NCBI GenBank assembly: GCA_964036295.1
Contig: OZ038463.1
Span: 29,623,069-29,687,068, forward strand
DNA: 64,000 nt
Source of the DNA: Plumapathes pennacea
Taxonomy: Eukaryota > Cnidaria > Anthozoa > Antipatharia > Myriopathidae
Direction: 5' to 3'
Of the stretch, positions 11,601 to 21,888 are shown in pieces (positions within the stretch are counted from its first letter, which is position 1; the number at the start of each line of letters is the position of its first letter). The translations under genes were made by a program, and so were the position numbers. A model generated the notes under the pieces. The model did no database searches. It was not told where the DNA came from and worked only from the letters and a program-made list of their open reading frames with translations.

Positions 11601-12089
11601 TTCCTCCCTCTTCCACCCAGTGACTTATTACTACGGCTCTACACCCATCAATATGCTTGTCTTACCCAATAACACTAGAAGCATTCGTGTGCTGCCGGCC
11701 AATTTTTTGCTAAAATGTTCTTGTCTTTACAGTGCATTCGCGTTTGAAGTTCAATTTTTACGATTTGTGGCCTTTGCTCACGAAGGCGGCGTCACTGTTT
11801 CTTGTTTTGTTTTGCTTTTATTATTATTATTATCATTATTATTATTTTCATTTCATTTGCGTCATTTATAACACAACAAATTTTCATCCGAAATGGACAA
11901 ACGTCGCACACAAGGCTCCCATCATGCTCTGCACGCGTAGAAGTTGGCTTCAATGAAAAGCGATGGGAATAGTGGAGTGAGATCTAAATTTCTTTCAATT
12001 CAACAGATGACAAACGCATCCTGTATGGATATCCGTGTGAAAGCAAGGGTCTGTATCTAAACCGTCAGGGACTTTTGTTCGTGAAATGA
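2607..12089 (+). CDS. Gene A: secreted PAN-domain + fibrinogen-related protein, 316 aa, 8 exons
   Basis: Reconstructed coding exons are 2607-2924, 3538-3655, 4661-4828, 5234-5289, 8511-8557, 10583-10683, 11514-11573 and 12007-12089. All have GT-AG borders and matching phases (0,1,1,0,2,1,1), for 951 nt including TGA. The start was chosen because the ATG follows an acceptor ('tttctttttag', 2598-2599) and is shared by A', B and A; a non-coding exon must lie upstream. Residues 1-19 form a signal peptide with the hydrophobic core LQILAFLI. Residues 26-98 are PAN/apple-like with Cys26, 53, 57, 63 and 75; the expected last Cys is Ser98. Exons 2-8 are fibrinogen-like: SCADMK, YCDMDKYGGGWTLVAS, GTFRV, CPRIIIS, VFDGHDNHECG and the C-terminal RILYGY...GLLFVK. 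Known families with this layout are secreted or cell-surface lectin-like proteins. The ligand is unknown. Intron 5 carries nested transposons. Confidence 0.75.
5290..5950. repeat. Imperfect tandem duplication in intron 4, about 320 bp x 2
   Basis: The block from 'gtatagacacttagg' through 'catcgttgtaatgcaccaaa', 'gagggtatttgaatgat' and 'ccatcactaa..gctcctg' to 'ataatgctctgtg' occurs at about 5295-5610. A diverged copy follows at about 5620-5945 ('gtagacacttgg' etc.). The first copy begins directly at the exon-4 splice donor. The same doublet is present in A' (37545-38185), so it predates the A/A' split. Confidence 0.7.
5981..6763. mobile_element. MITE-like element with 16-bp terminal inverted repeats
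   Basis: It begins 'gtaaaaatcaactagt' and ends 'actagttgatttttac', exact inverted complements about 780 bp apart. An internal palindrome near 6043-6075 reads 'ctactcgatgtctatcagcc' against 'cgatagacggcgagtag'. No transposase reading frame was seen, so it is non-autonomous. The A' copy lies at about 36717-37500. Confidence 0.65.
6764..6870. repeat. Long perfect-stem hairpin with TTCG apex
   Basis: The left arm 'agattatgagctcgaaattt..ctatgaggtgatagtt' pairs with the right arm 'aactatcacctcatag..aaattttgagctcataatct'. The loop itself contains 'gggcttcgccc'. The stem is about 40 bp with one or two mismatches. It lies directly against the 3' end of the preceding MITE and is preserved in A' at 36611-36716. 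Confidence 0.8.
7324..7560 (-). pseudogene. LINE reverse-transcriptase fragment
   Basis: The minus-strand frame contains SLGPDGLSAEFY near its start and LKNWRPISLLNVD at its end, diagnostic blocks of non-LTR retrotransposon reverse transcriptases (Tx1/L1-like). It stops right after LLNVD, before the catalytic YADD box, so only a short N-terminal slice of the domain remains. It lies inside the hAT-like element, so a LINE piece was captured by or inserted into that transposon before it reached gene A. Confidence 0.75.
7591..8046 (-). pseudogene. TTF-type zinc finger of a hAT transposase (N-terminal part only)
   Basis: A 151-codon minus-strand frame. Its second half reads YRKFQLVWLQQYPWLAYSK, then GAFCLHCVLFG, then KSPLTFWTSATGRFKKHC. 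This is the typical TTF zinc-finger module that precedes the catalytic domain in hAT transposases of the ZMYM1-like or '52 kDa repressor' type. The catalytic RNase-H-like domain and the C-terminal dimerisation region are absent. The element is therefore internally deleted, and this frame is a remnant even though it is open. Confidence 0.7.
8647..9851. mobile_element. RecQ-helicase-bearing TIR transposon, present only in copy A
   Basis: Left terminus 'cctcgttcccaggctctttc' and right terminus 'gaaagaacctgggaacgagg' are parts of an inverted repeat of about 75 bp that continues through 'gtctcccgggccacgccccc'. The flanking 10-bp 'atacattgcc' is duplicated (8637-8646, 9852-9861). A' holds the empty site. 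The interior encodes the N-terminal part of a RecQ-like helicase and no transposase. Helicase cargo and 9-10-bp target duplications recall the AcademH lineage of DNA transposons; that family assignment is inference. Confidence 0.75.
8740..9321 (+). pseudogene. RecQ-like DNA helicase, N-terminal fragment carried by a transposon
   Basis: A 193-codon frame with helicase motif 0 (KPKQVKCLEAI, residues 51-61), Walker A LPTGYGKS (71-78), motif Ia SPLNALISDQ (111-120) and a later FTHPEAVLS segment, as in RecQ-type superfamily-2 helicases. The frame ends before the expected DEAH box and the whole second RecA domain is missing, so it cannot be an active helicase. The first about 30 residues overlap the terminal repeat region and may not be coding. 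It lies within the TIR element at 8647-9851, in intron 5 of gene A, on the same strand as A. Confidence 0.75.
10006..10077 (+). repeat. Interstitial telomere-like (TTAGGG)n tract
   Basis: Roughly ten TTAGGG-type units, partly degenerate (ggttagggttaggtttaggg and so on). It sits in the core of the foldback element in intron 5. The A' counterpart is a (CCCTAA)n tract at 36055-36127. It lies inside a transposon within a gene, so it is not a chromosome end. Confidence 0.9.
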
Positions 12090-12502
12090 GACAGAGAAGC
12101 CACTCGTAAAACCTTGACAAAACGGAATCGGACGTCGATCTAAGTCAATTCAGGCTTCCAAATTCAGAACTTGCGTAGGACTTCCGATAGGACTAGGGTG
12201 TCCGCTCGCAAGTCTGGTGCAAGTCGCAAGAAAATAATTTGAACACCGATGCGATCAGCTTGCGTTGACTTCGCTTGACATGGGTTGGGTGGCCTTAACG
12301 ATGAAAAACGTTTGTTGAGTTGGGTGCAAAATTTTGAGCTCAATCAAAGTCAAGGAACTCACGTCGACCCAACTGGAAAGCCAAACGATACCCATAAAGT
12401 TAACGCAAGCCAAAACGTAGCTTGATCTGTGAGTACGTTTGGCCAGGGTTTATCTGCAAAACTCATAGAACAAAAAAATTAAAAAATTAAAAAATTAACT
12501 GG

Positions 12503-12508
12503 AATAAA
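12503..12508 (+). terminator. Candidate poly(A) signal AATAAA of gene A
   Basis: AATAAA lies about 415 nt after the stop of gene A, just downstream of an 'aaaaaatt' repeat. In A' the equivalent bases read AAAAAA, so the hexamer is lost there. Use of this site is not shown by sequence alone. Confidence 0.35.
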
Positions 12509-12524
12509 AGCAAGAAAAATCCCT

Positions 12525-12775
12525 CACACAGGACTTATCAATTGTAATTAATTGTCTGTAGTATATAGTCCTAAACACCAGCGGTTTTGTATAGTACGGT
12601 AGCGTTTAGAAGGAATCTTTGCACTTCACAGGCACTAAAAATCGCTCAGACACAGTACTTATAAATTTTAATTAATTATCTGTAGTAATTATTCTTGGGC
12701 ATCAACGGTTCGCCGTGTAGTATACGGTAGCGTTCAAAAGGAATCTATGCTCTTTACAGGCACTAACCCTGCGGC
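12525..12775. repeat. Imperfect tandem duplication, about 125 bp x 2
   Basis: Both halves (about 12525-12648 and 12650-12772) share 'ttaattatctgtagtaatta'-like sequence, 'cggttttgtatagtacggta'-like sequence, 'gcgttnnnaaggaatct' and 'acaggcactaa'. The doublet is kept in A' at about 33460-33710. No gene was seen between 12090 and 13650. Confidence 0.65.
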
Positions 12776-13649
12776 ATTCAGTTTGGTGTTCAGCTAGCCG
12801 AGATGCATGGCTAGCACGCGCCAGTGATTTAGTCTCTCAATTCGCACTTACACAATATGAGGAATTTAAAATACCTCACATGCTTTTCGCAAAGAGCAGG
12901 GGAATTTCTCCGGCGACGCAGTAAAGTCGTTAAACTAAGCTAAACACCCTAGTAGAACCGGCATATAGTTTATATAAAAACCGCGTAAATGCTTGATAGT
13001 GCCGGCCAAGTGAGGAAGAGAAGGCGTAGCGCCAGAAGTTGAACTTGTAATGTACATATGAATTAATGTAAGCTGATATAAGAAATGCAACAAATAAACG
13101 TGAAATAATTAACAATAGAACATGCAAAGGAAAGGTTCTAAACCGTTGATGACAGACAGCTCAAAAGTTCTGCGAATTAGTCACAAGGGTAAACTTTCAT
13201 TAAAATGGCTCCCGCCAAGGGAGCATGAGGTACTCATGCCTCGTGCTGCGCGCTCAAAATGAGATAATTTTGCTTGAGAATTTTGAGTCCCAGCGAACTT
13301 CTTTATGGTTACATGACAAACAAGTACTATGGAACCTCCCTGAGCGACCACCTCCCGTGCACCCACTTCTCTTAAGCGACCACTTACCAAATGACCGATT
13401 GATCATTCAGGCCCCGTTTATATGGAGAAAAATTGTTCGGTCACCCGAGACAACTTTAGCGAGCGTTTATATGGAAAAATGTTGTCCCGGGTAAACCTGG
13501 GAAGAATTATTGAAACTCAGTTTATAAAGCCCACGGATGACGGACCGAAGGAAGATCGTCTTATCGTTGATTTCTATGCTCTTGCACTGGAAAATTCTAT
13601 ACTCTTACATACTGTGTAAATAACGCAAAAAGTTATGTAAACCCTAGTT

Positions 13650-15960
13650 TACATTCAATTTACGCTACGTGTAAACACATGTCTCGTGATGGTAAAAGTT
13701 AACGCAGAACTTGTTAGTCAGGCAGTGATATTTTCCTATAAAGTGTACCAAGTCTGAAAGAGAGATCTCCTGAGAACTCCTGCCTCAAAAACACAATTTA
13801 AATACTTACATGACAAATTGTATGTTGTAGAGTACAACCCCATTCTAACTTGTGCAGTAATTTCATTCTTGTATTCCACCTGCTAATGAGTTCCATCTGC
13901 TCGTTTCCCACTTCTCCAATCTCATTCCCAAAGGCAAACAATCGAAGTTCTCATAAAAAGATTGCGAAATTAGAATAACATTGATTGCGAAAGTTAAGTT
14001 TCAATTGTGCATTGTTGATTTATCCAAATTCAGGAATTTTTACAACTTATGAAAATTTTTGCTTATTGTTTCATTTTATAACATTTAAAATAAATTATTC
14101 ACAGCATACAAGAATCAAGAATTTATACGATTTTGCAACCTTTGATAAAAATTTCGATTAAATGACAATATTACGGCTCCGGTTGCACTCGTAACTTTAA
14201 CGGCATTTATATCAACATTTACATTGTCTGAAGTGCAAACAGCGCTTGTCACCAGAAGTATCCGTCAGCAAGTTGCTACCAAAACATTGAAGAAGCCGTC
14301 GTAGTGCTCTCGATGCTGAGTTATTATCGACTAAACTTCCTGAACCCGGCTAACGAGATCTCGCCCTTCCACTATTTCCTTTGTAAAAATTCCAATGTGT
14401 TAATATGACAGGGCGGGCCAGCCCGTTTAACCGAGATCTTGGTCTTTGCGACCGGGATCTCGGTTAACCGGGCTGGCCCGTTTCTCATATGAATACTCCA
14501 GCGCGGTTAACCGGGATGAAAATGTTTCAACTATGCGAGTCTGAAATGTACCTGCTTCTTAATTTTGGCATTGACAGAAGAATTGGCAAAAACTTTTGCA
14601 TCATGGACACTTTATCTCGGTTACCCGGACTGAAATTTCCCATATGAACACACGACCGGGCTGGCCCGGTTGAACGAGGCAGCCCGGTCAACCGGGTTCA
14701 TATGAAGAGGCCCTAAGATACACGAGCAGATGGCTTATATTCCCAAACACGCTAATAACCGTCGAACAAAACCTTTCATAATTTCTTTCACCTCTCAACT
14801 AGAAAATACAGAGGCCTGTACCTCTTTTTCTTCCCTTGAATTTAAATATGTTTTATTATTTATTACTATAATTGATTTTCTGTGTACGCATTTCATTAGA
14901 ATTTAGTGGAATCATTAGCATGCAAGATCATGCGAAATTAATTTTAATACAAGGTTTTTTAATTAGTCAAATCTGTAATGTTGACCTACAGGCGCTTTAT
15001 AACGTTTGGTCGGTTGGCAGTAAACCAAAATACTGTGAAGAGACTTTAGGTTAAACACTGTGGAAACAACAGCAGCAAGGTAAAAGTTGATAACATTAAC
15101 TGGGGTCAGGAAGCAGCTAAACTTTGAATATCTAATATAAAGTCTCAATTCTGTCATCCTGCGTCAAACCGTCTTTTTAAGCCATGCTGGGAGATTTTCG
15201 ATGTTTAAAATGATATCATATATAAACCCCACAGCACTGATAAACTTGTTAAAAATCTTGGTCAAATGAAATCAAGGAACTCCTGAATATCTTTGTTTCT
15301 CTTCACGTCAAGACATTAGCGGAAATCTACTTGGACTCTACCGCAAGAACGATTTGCTTCGCAGATCTGTTTGCCGACAAGTGCCGTCAGGATTTTTAAA
15401 TACATCAACAAATATTCACTATAATCATTGAACGGCATTCAAACCCTGCTTCAAAAAGAAATTAAAAGGAAGAATTCTGAACAACAATATACCCCGAAGA
15501 TTGCGACACTTTTTTCGATTGCCACTAAATGAAAGAACCTAGTACAAGAACCTTGTTACGTTTAGCCGAACTTATGCGTATTATAAGTTGCTTTTCGTTT
15601 CAGAATTTTATATTAAAAAAAATGCTCTAAATTATGCCTGCCTCGTCATAGGCTACTTTGAAGAAAAAGGTTTTCGATTAATCCAATAGCCCCGACAAAC
15701 ATTTTTGCCGCTATATCGACTATTGTTTTATTGCTAAATGCCTTGCATCTTGCAGTAGACTCGATGCTTAGAATTAATATCATATCTAACCTCCACAGAA
15801 ATTGTTAAAAGTCTTGATCAAATGAGATTAAGAGACTCCTGAATACCCTAGTTCTCCTGTAAGCTAAAACACAATATGAAATGGCTATTTCTATACTCGT
15901 CTGCTAACCATTACTGTTCTTATAAGAGAAAAAATTTGATAGAAAACGTTCTTTAAATTA
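13650..15960. other. Upstream region of gene B, no gene recognised
   Basis: AT-rich DNA without a supportable coding exon. It holds the foldback at 14341-14716, the conserved block at 14988-15100 and further blocks (15250-15310, 15430-15570, 15805-15910) related to the region upstream of A. The segment 15838-15910 is also joined, in reverse complement, to the broken exon 1 of B' at 63936-64000. Confidence 0.5.
14341..14716. mobile_element. GC-rich foldback repeat ('GGGCCAGCCCG' type)
   Basis: The central palindrome 'gggccagcccg..ttaaccgagatc' pairs with 'gatctcggttaaccgggctggccc' (about 14413-14480). Flanking copies of 'cgggctggcccg' and 'ggttnaccgggttcatatga' end near 14716. It differs strongly in composition from the AT-rich DNA around it. 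No coding potential. Confidence 0.6.
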
Positions 15961-18000
15961 AAGTAATAATATAAATAGAGGATATTACACGGCGGCGCGA
16001 AGATATAAATTTTATTTTCGAGTGGTAAAAACAACATTTTACGAACGAGCGCTTCGCGAGTGAGTAAAATATTGTTTTTACCAAGAGAAAATAAAATCCA
16101 TATCTTCAAGCCGCCGTGTAGTTTTCTTTTTATTATATTAGACACGAGTGTTTTACGAGAAATTACACAAACAACCGTGCAAAAGCGGGAAATGATGCCA
16201 ACGATATCCTCACTAGTTTGCCGTTTCTTGATAGAGGTAATCATTGCCTGTTGTTGCAAGTCGATGCCATAGATCTTGGACTGGAATTACACGCTGAGGC
16301 AAATCCAACGGCTGCCGTGTTGAATGCCGACAAGAACTCGTTTCGAGATTGACAGGGATTCTTAAACTGCTCTCAGAAATATTGATCTGGCTGGAAACAC
16401 TATGGCCTGATAACCGAACTGTGGTGTGTGGTCTGACATTTTGTGGAACGGAAGATTAGTTATGTTGCGGCAAATTCAGTTGATTTTTTGACGAAGAAGC
16501 TGGTCTCCGTGCTCGATTTTGCGTATCGGATAGTAAGCCAAGTCAGTTTAAATTCTGTGCTTCTTTCTTTGCTTAATAATCTCTAGAAGTGATGTAAATA
16601 CCAGCTGTGCACAGGGTGACTTTTATACGAAAAGCGAAAGAAAAGAATTAACGGCAGCGAATGAAGAAAAAGTTTTTTTTTTCCTTAGCAACGTTGAATA
16701 CGGCTTTTACGTGTCTATGGAGTTATTCGCACGTTACTATGCGGTATTTTCACGTTACTAAGGGAGTTGTATAATAAATATATCTTATTAGACACTTAGG
16801 CGTGTAGTACGGCTGTATATTTTTACGAGTCGTGCAGTATTTTGGCGAGCCGCTTCGGCGAGCCAAAATACAAACGATGAGTAAAAATATACAGCCGTAC
16901 TACACGCCTAAGTGTCTAATAAGTTATTTATTATACAACTCCCTTAGCAAAAGATGTAAATTATTTTTAAATCGCGGTACGTTGTGTGACCAAAGTGACA
17001 TGTTTTCCGCGCGCGATATGTCAATCAAGTTTAGTGCCGTGTGCAGTGTAAGCAGGCGCGGATGTTGTACTTGCAGTACTTCTAGTCGTTGTTTTCTGAG
17101 CCGAGTAACATTGAAGCTGAAAGAGGTACTTTAAACAAAGTTTGCGGGGAGATCTGAGATACTACATCACATAATGTGGTCGTAAACAGAACAAATTGGA
17201 CGAACGAGATGTGTCAACATTTTCATTTTCGTCGAGTGCCATGAATCAACAAACAGCCAGTTCTCGCCTTCTCCTCGCTTATGAAGTATGAAAAGGACTT
17301 TATCTTGTGACCAGTGGTGGTACAGTTTGCATTGCCGTTTCTCGATAGAGGTAATCATTGCCTGTTGTTGCAAGTCGATGCCATAGATCTTGGACTGGAA
17401 TTACACGCCGAGGCAAATCCAACGGCTGTCGTGTTGAATGCCGACAAGAACTCGTTTCGAGATTGACAGGGATTCTTAAACTGCTCTCAGAAATATTGAT
17501 ATGGCTGGAAATACTATGGCCTGATAACCGAACTGTGGTGTGTGGTCTGACATTTTGTGGAACGGAAGATTAGTTATGTTGCGGCAAATTCAGTTGATTT
17601 TTTGACGGAGAAGCTGGTATCCGTGCTCGATTTTGCGTATCGGATAGTAAGCCAGGTCAGTTTAATTCTGTGCTTCTTTCTTTACTTAATAATCTCTAGA
17701 AGTGATGTAAATACCAGCTGTGCACAGGGCGATTTTTATACGAAAAGCGAAAGAAAAGAATTAACGGCAGCGAATGAAGAAAAAAAATTTTTTTCCTTAG
17801 CAACGTTGAATACGGCTGTATCTTTTTTACGTGTCTATGGAGTTATTCGCACGTTACTATGCGGTATTTTTACGTTACTAAGGGAGTTGTATAATAAATG
17901 GACTATACGCCACTCGGGTCCCGGATGTAGTTTCGTATGGATTTTACGGACGGTATATTTTCCAGTAAAACACTCGTGTCTATATAATAAACAATAATAT
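15960..18000. mobile_element. Composite of nested foldback elements with internal direct repeats
   Basis: It opens 'ggatattacacggcggcgcg' and ends 'cagtaaaacactcgtgtcta'; the same ends bound an element in intron 4 of B (21945-22450). A hairpin at about 15985-16130 has arms around 'gagcgcttcgcgag'. A second near-perfect palindrome at 16787-16925 is centred on 'gagccgcttcggcgag' and inserted in the middle. The segment about 16210-16785 is repeated directly at about 17334-17890 ('gataatcattgcctg'-like start, about 96-97 percent similar by eye). Reading frames here are not conserved between the two repeats and are not called. Confidence 0.7.
16787..16928. repeat. Perfect-stem palindrome with TTCG apex
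   Basis: 'ttagacacttaggcgtgtag' on the left matches the inverted complement 'ctacacgcctaagtgtctaa' on the right. The stem continues through 'tacggctgtatatttttac' to the apex 'gagccgcttcggcgagcc', giving a stem of about 65 bp. It lies between the two direct repeats of the composite element. Confidence 0.8.
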
Positions 18001-18901
18001 AATCCGCAGATATCTTTAATCCAACATCCAATAAAAATAATCCCCGAGTTTTGCGAGGGTTACTAATCATGACGCTAGTTCTAATTTTTTAACGCTCGTC
18101 AGATTTTCGTTTGCGATCTCATGCTTGTCATGTAAAGACTGGTAGAAGTTCAGTTGCAAGTGACAATAAATGTAATTTGAGCAAATAACGCGTCTCTCAC
18201 GCGTAGTCGGACAATTGGCGAACTTAACATATTTGGCAAAAATGCCTCCGCGAAAACGGATATGCACCAGTCGAAATTCGACAGACATTTGAACTACAAG
18301 AAAAATTTACATATTACACGGTGTTCGTGCCCGAATTCTGGCGAGGGTACTTGAAATAAGGGTTCGTTCACATTAGTGCCTAAACAAGAATCGTACTCGG
18401 GCACCAAGTGAAGTATGAGCTCGGCCTCAGTGTTTTACACTGCATCGGAACGGCTCAAATCTCTATCGGTTAAAATTGATGTACCCTTGATTCCTTGATC
18501 TTTCGGAGAATAAACAAATCACGTAATCACCTGAGACAATGCCAATTTCCACTACATGTTCTTGAGCCAAGAAATTTCGCTCAGGAAGCATATGTTTTTA
18601 TCAGGAAAATACACTCTCTCGAAAGTGTTCCATCAGAGCGAGGGGATATCTAATATAATATTTCTAGTACTTTATGAAATGGAGTTTCTTGGATGTTTGG
18701 GTTTTCGGTTATGGCTTTGTTTTAGCTTGAAAGAAAACAATGGTATTCAGGAGTTCCCTATGGTCCATTAATTTTAGCTAAACATAACTTATCTCTGAAC
18801 GGAAGGAAGGTAATAAAGGCAACCGGAACGCCTTATAATGGTTTGATTTAGAAGTTTGAAAACGTTTTACAACATACGCTTAATTCTCTTTTAGGGCTAC
18901 C

Positions 18902-21851
18902 ATGAAGTTGCTGGAATTCTTGCAATTCTTAGCTTTTCTTATAAAAGCCTGTGAGATGGCATCGCAGTGCAAAACAATAGAATCTGTTTACAACAAATAC
19001 CTAGAAAACCACGTGATAACAACAGAGACAGCAACAGACCCAATGCACTGTACGAGCATATGCGACAACAACCTGAAGTGCAAGAGCTGGAACTTCCGGT
19101 TGAACGATAAGAAATGTGAACTGAACGATGCCGACAGATACACTCACCCACAGGACTATCAGGACAAACTCAATCACGTCTACTGTGACAGTACAAAGGC
19201 ACTGGAAAGGGTAAGTGTTGATAGGACTAGCAATGCTTTATGACGTCACTTCGGTTGGTCAGCAGTTGTCGCCAATACCATGTAACTTTGTCTTTTAGTA
19301 GCTGGGAGTAAAATTTCACCTCGTGTAAAAGCCGTGCTTTTCGTGTGTACAACTTATGCAAAGTACGCTAACTTATAGTTGAGTATCGAGTCCTAGTCTG
19401 GAGGTCTTACAAGAGTTGTACTGAACTTAAAATATCTACAGCTTAATTCACAGTTTGGCGCAAAAAGCTTTCGCTTGGTGAGAATAAATACATTTTTAAG
19501 CATGCCAAATCCTCTTAAAGCAATAAAAATAGTACAGTGTGTGTCTAATCAGCCTGCATGTGTGTATTGTGGCTTGCGTGAGTTATTTAGCTCGAGCTAG
19601 GATGGAAAAACGATGCTAGCTTTTGTCGGATTGTTTTTAATGTCTTTCTTTTTACTGTTCACAAAAGTTCTACGAGTCCTGTGCTGATTTGAAGCAAAGG
19701 GACCCTGGAGCACAGAGCGGATACTACAGGATCAAGATCAAAGACAAACAACTGCAAGTGTACTGTGACATGGATAAATATGGTAAGCTTTACACTACAC
19801 TGACACTAAACAACTACAGGTGTACTGTGACATGGATAAGTATGGTAAGCTTTACATTACACTGACACTAAACAACTACAGGTGTACTGTGACATGGATA
19901 AATATGGTAAGCTTCACACTACACTGCAGATACTAAATAATATACAACAGTATCATCAAGTGTCAAGACGGGCTTTAACGCCCGGTTCGGACTTTGTTCA
20001 GCTGATGTACGGGTCTTGACACCCCCTCACAACACTCAAATATGACAAGGGCCGTATATGCAACACTTTGCGTGTTATTTTATTAACATTATCACCCCCT
20101 CCCCAAATGCAACTTTCCAGCGAATGTATCTAAATGAAAGCAGGCGCCGTGACTGCTAACATAAACATGTAATACAGTGTATCAAACTCGTTGTTATTAA
20201 ATGTTTTAGGTGCTCCTAATAATGTATGTGACTGATATCAAATATGGCAAACTTTATTGCGCAATTAGTGACGTCAAAGGTTATATATAGATATTTCATA
20301 CTTTCTATATTTAACCAATTGGAAAAAAACCAATGGTACGCGAGGCATTTGAAAGTACTAATGGGGGTCTAGAAAAGTAATTCGAAAATTTTCGAAAATT
20401 TGCTTCAATTTTTGCATATCTTTTTAGGATTTTACTAAGTGAGAAGTTTTTCCATTTTACACGAAACTGTCCACTTTTTTGTGCAAGATTTTAAAATTTT
20501 GGTGCAAAATTTGTCCCTTTTGTTTGCCGTTGCTTTTCTTATTGATTGCGCAATAAATTCCCCAAGCTTAGTATGCATGGCAACCTCGACGGGATCCTTG
20601 TGGTGCTATACAACAAACATTTTGATTTATGGTATGCTAATACTTCATGTTTTACTGTAGGTGAAAATATAGCATAAGTATGACCTATTTAGGGGGCTGA
20701 TACCTTAAGTTCGACGGTAAATTAAATTTTACTTGTCGCTTTTTCGTCAAGTGTACAAACAGCATAAATCGGACAGTGACTTGACGCCATGATGGTTTTG
20801 GTAGATTTAAGAGATAACGCGTTCCTTTTTGTTCTGGAGGTGGGTGGACCTTGATTGTCAGCATCAGTTCAAGTAACAATGATCACCTTCAGCGAGCACA
20901 ACACAACTGTTTCAACTCTGTCCTGTGTGTGCCATTCAACAACGTCACCATTCCCAGCCGGAAATTGTCTGATGACGATATTCACGAAATCGGAGTAACC
21001 GAAGGTGTGTCCTTCTTCAACACACTCATTGATTTCTGACTTTCATTGCTAGTTGCTTTTAGTGCAAATAACACAAGTCAACTCTCCTGACTGCTTTCGT
21101 CACTTTACTGAGTTCTGTTCCCGTACTGGCAACAGTTTCGCTCTTGGTGGTTCTGGTCTGTCTTGCGGGCTACATGAACACAAAACGAAACATTCAAACA
21201 AAGCTTAAAATATGTTGAAAACTACAGAAAAGGTTGTGTTTTGACTTGGTGTGGCCCCAATGAACTTGGTGCAACTTGACATCCCTACGACTTGAATTAA
21301 TTTATTGCGATGTGCTAAGTTGGAGCACTTGATCTGCATCCCGTACGATAATTGTTTCAAAACATGTTTAACGAACTCTGTTATTATTCTTAATGTTTCC
21401 CTGCGTGTACACCAGTCTGCGGACTAACAAATAAAAGGTATCACGAGTTATGATAGTGCTTCACTAATTGCAGTGCCTACATTTATTTTAAGGAACGTTC
21501 AGAGTGGATGACTTGACAAGCGTCAACACTGTCTTCTATAGGGTAACGCGTAGACACCGACCGTTATACACACCACACTTTACACACTTTATTTTATTAT
21601 ATTTCTTAAATTAATACATAACTTGGACTGACCCATAGGTAGCATAGCTAATGGAGGCGAGTCAGTCTCTAAATTTACATAAATTATTAGTTACAGAATG
21701 TACTTTACTTACATTACATACACTACATTACATGTTTTACACTATTTTCATTTGATCATGCAATTTACAGCGTTCGTACAAATTGACGCAAAAAAGGAGG
21801 GAAAACTAGCGAAGATTTTGAAGAAACTGAAATACAAATATAAACAATTAA

Positions 21852-21888
<37 letters not shown>

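Larger units (their letters stand above)
2600..13650. repeat. Inverted repeat arm A (partner 32577-43070)
   Basis: From exon 1 of gene A to 'aaaccctagtt' at about 13649, the sequence matches the reverse complement of 32577-43070 almost base for base, introns and intergenic DNA included. Arm A carries two transposons missing from the partner (7046-8472 and 8647-9851). The partner carries a 2.8-kb replacement at 39668-42475. Homology stops abruptly on the right: A continues 'tttacattc' while the partner continues into unrelated DNA. The match outside exons shows a recent duplication or two allelic haplotypes placed on one scaffold. Confidence 0.85.

Noticed and set aside
12930..13127. 65-codon frame conserved in both arms (also 33106-33303)
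   Set aside because: Conservation is equal to that of surrounding non-coding DNA because the arms are near-identical; no domain or splice support.
13225..13494. 89-codon frame conserved at 32731-33000
   Set aside because: Same reason; it overlaps dispersed repeat-like 'ggccccgtttatatgg' motifs.
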